Of a stretch of 46,224 nt of DNA, positions 42,695 to 46,224 are shown one piece after another (positions within the stretch are counted from its first letter, which is position 1; the number at the start of each line of letters is the position of its first letter). The notes beneath the pieces were generated by a model. The model worked only from the letters and a program-made list of their open reading frames with translations. It had not been told where the DNA came from and searched no databases. This stretch comes from an uncultured bacterium (GTDB taxonomy: Bacteria; Cyanobacteriota; Vampirovibrionia; Gastranaerophilales; Gastranaerophilaceae). The position numbers and the translations under genes were made by a program. Location of the stretch: contig CACWLL010000014.1 of assembly GCA_902761735.1 (NCBI GenBank), forward strand, positions 1 through 46,224, in the 5' to 3' direction.

Positions 42695-44044
42695 ATGGCA
42701 ACTTGGAGTGAACGAGATTTAGAATATATATGGCATCCATGCTCTCAGATGAAAGACTACGAAGAACTTCCTCCAATAGTAATTGAAAAAGGAGAAGGGG
42801 TTTACCTCTATGATGTAAACGGCAACAAATATATGGACGTTATAAGTTCATGGTGGTGCAATCTTTTAGGGCACTGCAATCCAAAAATAAACGAAGCCAT
42901 AAAAAAACAGGTTGATGAACTTGAACACGTTATTTTTGCAAATTTTTCAAACAAAAGAGCAATAGAATTATGTGAAAAATTAATGACGGTATTACCTAAA
43001 GGTTTATGCAAATTCAATTTTTCCGATAACGGTTCATCTTCAATTGAATCATCGATGAAAATGAGTTTCCAATATCATCAACAAGTCGGAAATACTCAAA
43101 AGACAAGATTTATGGCACTAACAGATGCCTACCACGGAGAAACAATTGGAGCACTATCAGTAGGGGATTGCGACTTGTATACAAAAATATATAAACCTCT
43201 ATTGATGGATATAATAAGAGTACAAGGTCCTAATTGTTACAGATGCCCATACGGAAAATGCAGGGATAATTGTTTATGTGAATGCTTTGAAAAGGCAGAA
43301 AAAACTTTTGAACAATACGGCGCTGAAACGTGTGCGATACTTGTAGAACCGTTGTTACAAGGTTCTGCAGGCATGAAAATTTACCCTGCATTATATTTAA
43401 AAAAACTACGGGCAATATGCGATAAATATAAAGTTCATATTATAGCTGACGAAATTGCGACAGGATACGGGCGGACCGGCAAATTCTTTGCATTTAATCA
43501 TGCGGAAGTTTCACCTGATATTATGTGTTTATCAAAAGGGCTAACAGGAGGTTATATGCCTATGTCAATAGCCGTAACTACACAGGAAATATATGATGCC
43601 TTTTATGCAGACTATAACTCCGGGAAAGCCTTTATGCATTCGCACACATATAGCGGTAATCCTCTGGCTTGTTCTGCCGCAAACGCAGTTTTAGACATTA
43701 TGGCTGACGGTTCAGTTTTAAAAACAGCAAACGACAACGCTATCTATTTTAACAATCTGTTAAAAGAAAAATTTGCACAGCAAAAATACGTTGGAGAAAT
43801 TCGTCATATTGGTTTAATTAATGCAATTGAACTAGTTAAAAACCCTAAAACTAAAGAACCGTTTGACTCTAAGCTAAGAACAGGATATCAGATATACAAA
43901 AAAGCTCTTAAAAAAGGGGTAATCCTTCGTCCTCTTGGAGATGTCATTTATTTTAATCCGCCTCTAATTATAGATAGAGAACAGCTTAATTATGCGACAA
44001 ATGTTGCTTATGAATGCATTAATGAAGTTTTAAATGATTATTAA
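42695..44044 (+). CDS. bioA: Adenosylmethionine-8-amino-7-oxononanoate aminotransferase
   Basis: PLP transaminase making 7,8-diaminopelargonate for biotin. The 449 residues begin WHPCSQMKDYE, with SSWWCNLLGHCNP, DAYHGETIGALSVG, IADEIATGYGRTG and the PLP Lys in LSKGLTGGYMPMS. The combination is specific for BioA. A Cys-rich insert (CYRCPYGKCRDNCLCEC, about residues 179-195) is notable and occurs in some anaerobe BioA proteins; it could bind a metal. It is cotranscribed with bioD. Confidence 0.94.
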   Translation: MATWSERDLEYIWHPCSQMKDYEELPPIVIEKGEGVYLYDVNGNKYMDVISSWWCNLLGHCNPKINEAIKKQVDELEHVIFANFSNKRAIELCEKLMTVLPKGLCKFNFSDNGSSSIESSMKMSFQYHQQVGNTQKTRFMALTDAYHGETIGALSVGDCDLYTKIYKPLLMDIIRVQGPNCYRCPYGKCRDNCLCECFEKAEKTFEQYGAETCAILVEPLLQGSAGMKIYPALYLKKLRAICDKYKVHIIADEIATGYGRTGKFFAFNHAEVSPDIMCLSKGLTGGYMPMSIAVTTQEIYDAFYADYNSGKAFMHSHTYSGNPLACSAANAVLDIMADGSVLKTANDNAIYFNNLLKEKFAQQKYVGEIRHIGLINAIELVKNPKTKEPFDSKLRTGYQIYKKALKKGVILRPLGDVIYFNPPLIIDREQLNYATNVAYECINEVLNDY

Positions 44045-44136
44045 TATAACTTTTATTAAGTTATCCCTGCAAAAAGAGCAAAAATTTTCATTTTGATTTT
44101 TTATAATAATATAGGGAAAAACATAGGAAAATTTTA

Positions 44137-45441
44137 ATGACATCAAACATAAATTTTAGGGGCGATTTATTACAAAAAGCAGCTAATAAAAATATTGCAG
44201 ACAACAATATACAGAATAATACTACCCCTCAACCAAAAGTTGAACAATTACCTCAAGATAAACCAGATGAATTTGTGTCATCAAAAACTTCTGAGCAAAA
44301 AAATAATTCAATGCTTTACAAAATTTTAGGGGGGTTAGCGGTAATTGGAACAGTTATCGGAAGTATCCTATATCTGAGAAAAGGTAAACCTCAAAAGAAC
44401 TTAAAGCCAGAAACTGAACAGACTATGAGGCTTTTGGAAGGCAAAAAAAACAGCAATGAAAGTCAAAAAATATCCGCTACGGCAGAAGAACTTTTGAAAC
44501 GCTTCAGTGCAAAAAATTATGAGGAAGTATTAAAAGAAATTAATGATGTTCCTGAATTAAAAAATGCACTTACAAATGTATCTGTGAAAACAAATATTCC
44601 CAGAGAAGAATTAGTTGAAAAATTTAATAAAGGAGATTATGAGACAATTTCAAGCGTGCTGCAAGAAACGAGTAAAGCTCTTTATCCGTTTTTGCGTACG
44701 GGCACCAAAAATGCCGATAAAAATTGGGATATTATGATTGATTATGCAGGGAAATTAAATACAGTCATAAAAAATGAAACCCAATTAGAAACTATAAATA
44801 ATTTTAGAGCATTGGCTATTGCGCAAAAAATCAGATTTAGCAAAAATAATAAAGCCGTAGCAGAAGCCTACCACGAGCTTTTACAAAAAGAATTAAAGAA
44901 TATTTTATACAAAAACAACCCACCAAAAAGTGAACAAATCATAAAAGATTTAGCGGATAATCTTAGCTTCAATTCAAAAGCAAATTCATTATTTACCGAT
45001 GAACATAAAGAAATTATATACAACGCCCTGAAAGAATTAAAAGAATCAAAGAAAAATCTTTATTCAAAGGACGATTTAACCGAATTGGATGCATTATTCT
45101 ATGACGTACGTGAAAGATTAAATATTAGAACATTTGAAGATGTATACGAAGATATGAAGCGCAGATTTAGCCAAAGTTTTGCAGAAGAATCCACGACAAG
45201 TTCCGGAAAAGGTTCATCCGGAGCCGGAGCATCATATTTTTCAAAAGACGAAGCTATTGCAACATTAAACAGATACTCTGAGGTAAAAATTGATTCAAAT
45301 TCATCTTCAGATGAAATTAAAAAGATTTATAGAAAAATCATTATAAAATACCACCCAGACAGAGCTCCGCAAGACAAAGTACAAGAATATACCACAATAT
45401 GCCAAAAAGTGACAGAGGCATATGACAATTTGAAAGCTTAA
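44137..45441 (+). CDS. Membrane-anchored protein with C-terminal J domain
   Basis: A 434-residue protein with reversed DnaJ layout. Residues 1-10 contain a NINFRGD motif. A single span lies at about 60-80 (MLYKILGGLAVIGTVIGSILYL). A long helical region follows (90-350), then a Ser/Gly-rich linker (353-372), and a J domain at 377-434 with HPD at 406-408. The intact HPD suggests it recruits DnaK to a membrane-bound client. No zinc finger or substrate-binding domain is present. AGGAAAATTTTA precedes the ATG. It is probably specific to this bacterial group. Confidence 0.78.
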   Translation: MTSNINFRGDLLQKAANKNIADNNIQNNTTPQPKVEQLPQDKPDEFVSSKTSEQKNNSMLYKILGGLAVIGTVIGSILYLRKGKPQKNLKPETEQTMRLLEGKKNSNESQKISATAEELLKRFSAKNYEEVLKEINDVPELKNALTNVSVKTNIPREELVEKFNKGDYETISSVLQETSKALYPFLRTGTKNADKNWDIMIDYAGKLNTVIKNETQLETINNFRALAIAQKIRFSKNNKAVAEAYHELLQKELKNILYKNNPPKSEQIIKDLADNLSFNSKANSLFTDEHKEIIYNALKELKESKKNLYSKDDLTELDALFYDVRERLNIRTFEDVYEDMKRRFSQSFAEESTTSSGKGSSGAGASYFSKDEAIATLNRYSEVKIDSNSSSDEIKKIYRKIIIKYHPDRAPQDKVQEYTTICQKVTEAYDNLKA

Positions 45442-45587
45442 ACTTTTCTTACAGGATAAATGTAATTATTACACTTTTAAAAGATTGTTCTCTCCCGACT
45501 GGCGATTTTCGATAAAAAAAGAAGAAAGTCTGTCCAATTGCATTTAACTACAACTCTATGCTATTTGCAATACAGTTTAGCTCTTAA

Positions 45588-45683
45588 TTAGTTTTCTGTT
45601 GTTAATTCTTCCCAAATGCTGGGCACTACAATTAAAGCAGTGTATACAATGAAACCAAACAAGATTAAGTTAATAGCTTCCAT
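45588..45683 (-). CDS. 31-residue single-span membrane peptide
   Basis: A short ORF of 31 codons with an ideal AGGAGG Shine-Dalgarno 6 nt before its ATG. It encodes one hydrophobic helix (residues 4-22, starting INLILFGFIVYTAL) with a short acidic C-terminal tail (EELTTEN). It has its own upstream T/A-rich promoter-like region. Its shape is that of small membrane-complex subunits or regulatory micropeptides, but I recognise no named family. The clean translation signals are the main reason to believe it. Confidence 0.6.
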   Translation of the reverse strand: MEAINLILFGFIVYTALIVVPSIWEELTTEN

Positions 45684-45787
45684 GATAAACCTCCTAAAGT
45701 TTTTCATGTTATATATCAGACCATTACACATATATTATAACATATATTAATAGAAAATGTAACCCCCTATAATAATTAATTTTTATG

Positions 45788-45793
45788 TATAAT
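45788..45793 (+). promoter_or_regulatory. -10 box before the zinc-ribbon gene
   Basis: A perfect TATAAT ends 6 bp before the ATG at 45800. The -35 is weak. This argues that the upstream in-frame ATG at 45785 is not the start, since it lies before the -10 box. Confidence 0.5.
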
Positions 45794-45799
45794 AGAGAA

Positions 45800-46144
45800 A
45801 TGGAAACTATACTTAAGAAAAAACTAAGAATACTGCTTGATAATCTTTGCTGCGCACATTGCAAAAACAGCTTTGATGAAGACTCTGTTACTCTGCTGCA
45901 AAAAGAAAAAGGTTTATTTGTAATTAATCTGATATGCAAAAAGTGCGGGAAAGATTTTGGGATTGCTTTTATTGGAACGCAATCAACTATAAGTAAATCA
46001 ACCCCTCTGGAGATACAAGACGGTCCCGAGCCAATTAATTATAATGATGTAATCGATGCTCACCGATTTATAAAAGATTTGGACGAGCATTGGAAAGAAC
46101 GCATTAAAGAAATAGATATTAACCCTATGCCTGATAAATTTTAA
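45800..46144 (+). CDS. Zinc-ribbon protein of unknown function
   Basis: A 114-residue protein with two CxxC knuckles (CAHC near residue 18, and CKKC near 46) that form a typical four-Cys zinc ribbon, followed by a small beta segment and a C-terminal helix (DVIDAHRFIKDLDEHW). I place the start at 45800 because the -10 box overlaps any earlier start. It overlaps the convergent partial gene by 20 bp. It could bind nucleic acid or a protein partner; the family is not recognised. Confidence 0.7.
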   Translation: METILKKKLRILLDNLCCAHCKNSFDEDSVTLLQKEKGLFVINLICKKCGKDFGIAFIGTQSTISKSTPLEIQDGPEPINYNDVIDAHRFIKDLDEHWKERIKEIDINPMPDKF

Positions 46145-46224
46145 GAGTACGTTCCATATTTTTTGTTATAACAGATTTTACTGATTCGTATTCTGTTTGC
46201 AATGCGTTATGTTCGGTATCAAGA
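46125..46224 (-). CDS. C-terminal end of a gene running in from the right
   Basis: A minus-strand frame enters from the window edge and stops at 46125. The visible last 33 residues are helical (DTEHNALQTEYESVKSV, then ITKNMERTLKIYQA). The pattern of polar and hydrophobic residues suggests a coiled-coil or rod-like C terminus. The rest is outside the window, so no function is given. Confidence 0.5.
   Translation of the reverse strand, partial: LDTEHNALQTEYESVKSVITKNMERTLKIYQA

Larger units (their letters stand above)
45442..45799. other. Intergenic region of about 360 bp
   Basis: It holds the 31-codon minus-strand gene at 45588-45683. The first 140 bp (45442-45587) contain no further gene that I can support; ATTGCAAATAG and CAATTGCAT give partial dyads downstream of the small gene, but no convincing terminator. 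The last 100 bp hold TATAAT-like boxes in both directions, including TATAAT on the minus strand near 45735-45740. Confidence 0.4.

Noticed and set aside
45485-45545. GAAGAAAGTCTGTCC, reminiscent of the conserved GAGGAAAGTCC of RNase P RNA
   Set aside because: Only a short match, with no room or pairing for the rest of an RNase P RNA before the small minus-strand gene.
1-46224. CRISPR array, rRNA or insertion sequence
   Set aside because: No regularly spaced repeats, rRNA motifs or transposase reading frames were seen anywhere in the window.

Overview
The window looks like a chromosomal segment of a low-GC (about one third G+C by eye), Gram-negative-type bacterium. My best guess is a gut lineage of non-photosynthetic Cyanobacteriota (Candidatus Gastranaerophilales / Vampirovibrionia). 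Grounds: a meso-diaminopimelate-type MurE, a KdsC-like phosphatase, a three-domain NifU next to a NifS/IscS, flagellar rod genes in a very AT-rich background, and several unrelated proteins that start with a short I/N-rich stretch ending in F-x-G or F-x-x-G, which I associate with that group. This is inference; no rRNA gene is present to settle it.

Region 1 (1-10195) is accessory. On the minus strand, read from about 8.6 kb down to 2 kb, it holds a phage-type operon: a CxxC protein, an M15 peptidase, a P22 gp3-like small terminase, a 512-residue protein with a predicted GNAT-like C-terminal domain, an unknown protein, a baseplate J protein and the large terminase, closed by a terminator at about 1910-1957. 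Portal, capsid, tube and integrase genes are not seen. Downstream lie a secreted Kelch-type protein interrupted by a frameshift at a six-G run, and a partial gene. To the right is a control region: a double-HTH repressor, an operator-like inverted repeat, a minimal LuxR-type HTH protein and a small MerR-like HTH protein.

Region 2 (10196-13268) holds four flagellar rod genes (two FlgF/FlgG-type, flgB, flgC) behind a candidate sigma-28 promoter, then a UbiE/MenG methyltransferase.

Region 3 (13318-24649) is an envelope region: DUF4127 and mntP overlapping on the plus strand; ftsI, murE, nagA and a MurF-like ligase as a minus-strand operon; an N-acetylmuramoyl-L-alanine amidase; and recJ.

Region 4 (24778-33116) carries an unusual DnaJ, queE, def, fmt and aroH on the plus strand, lysC on the minus strand, a kdsC-like phosphatase overlapping a TPR protein, and a divergent sensor histidine kinase. 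Region 5 (33127-38925) has an AAA+ ATPase, the nifU-nifS pair, a secreted GxSxG protein and a membrane protein that share a two-way terminator. Region 6 (39053-46224) has mtaB, a PAP2 phosphatase, a C-GCAxxG-C-C protein, bioD-bioA, a membrane J-domain protein, a 31-residue membrane peptide, a zinc-ribbon protein and the end of another gene.

The observations I rate highest are: a GC-rich, alternative-frame ORF with its own Shine-Dalgarno inside the 512-residue phage gene; a set of genes whose -10 box sits about 6 nt before the start codon (likely leaderless mRNAs); the shared N-terminal F-x-G motif; and the compact, oddly ordered phage module ending flush against the flagellar operon.
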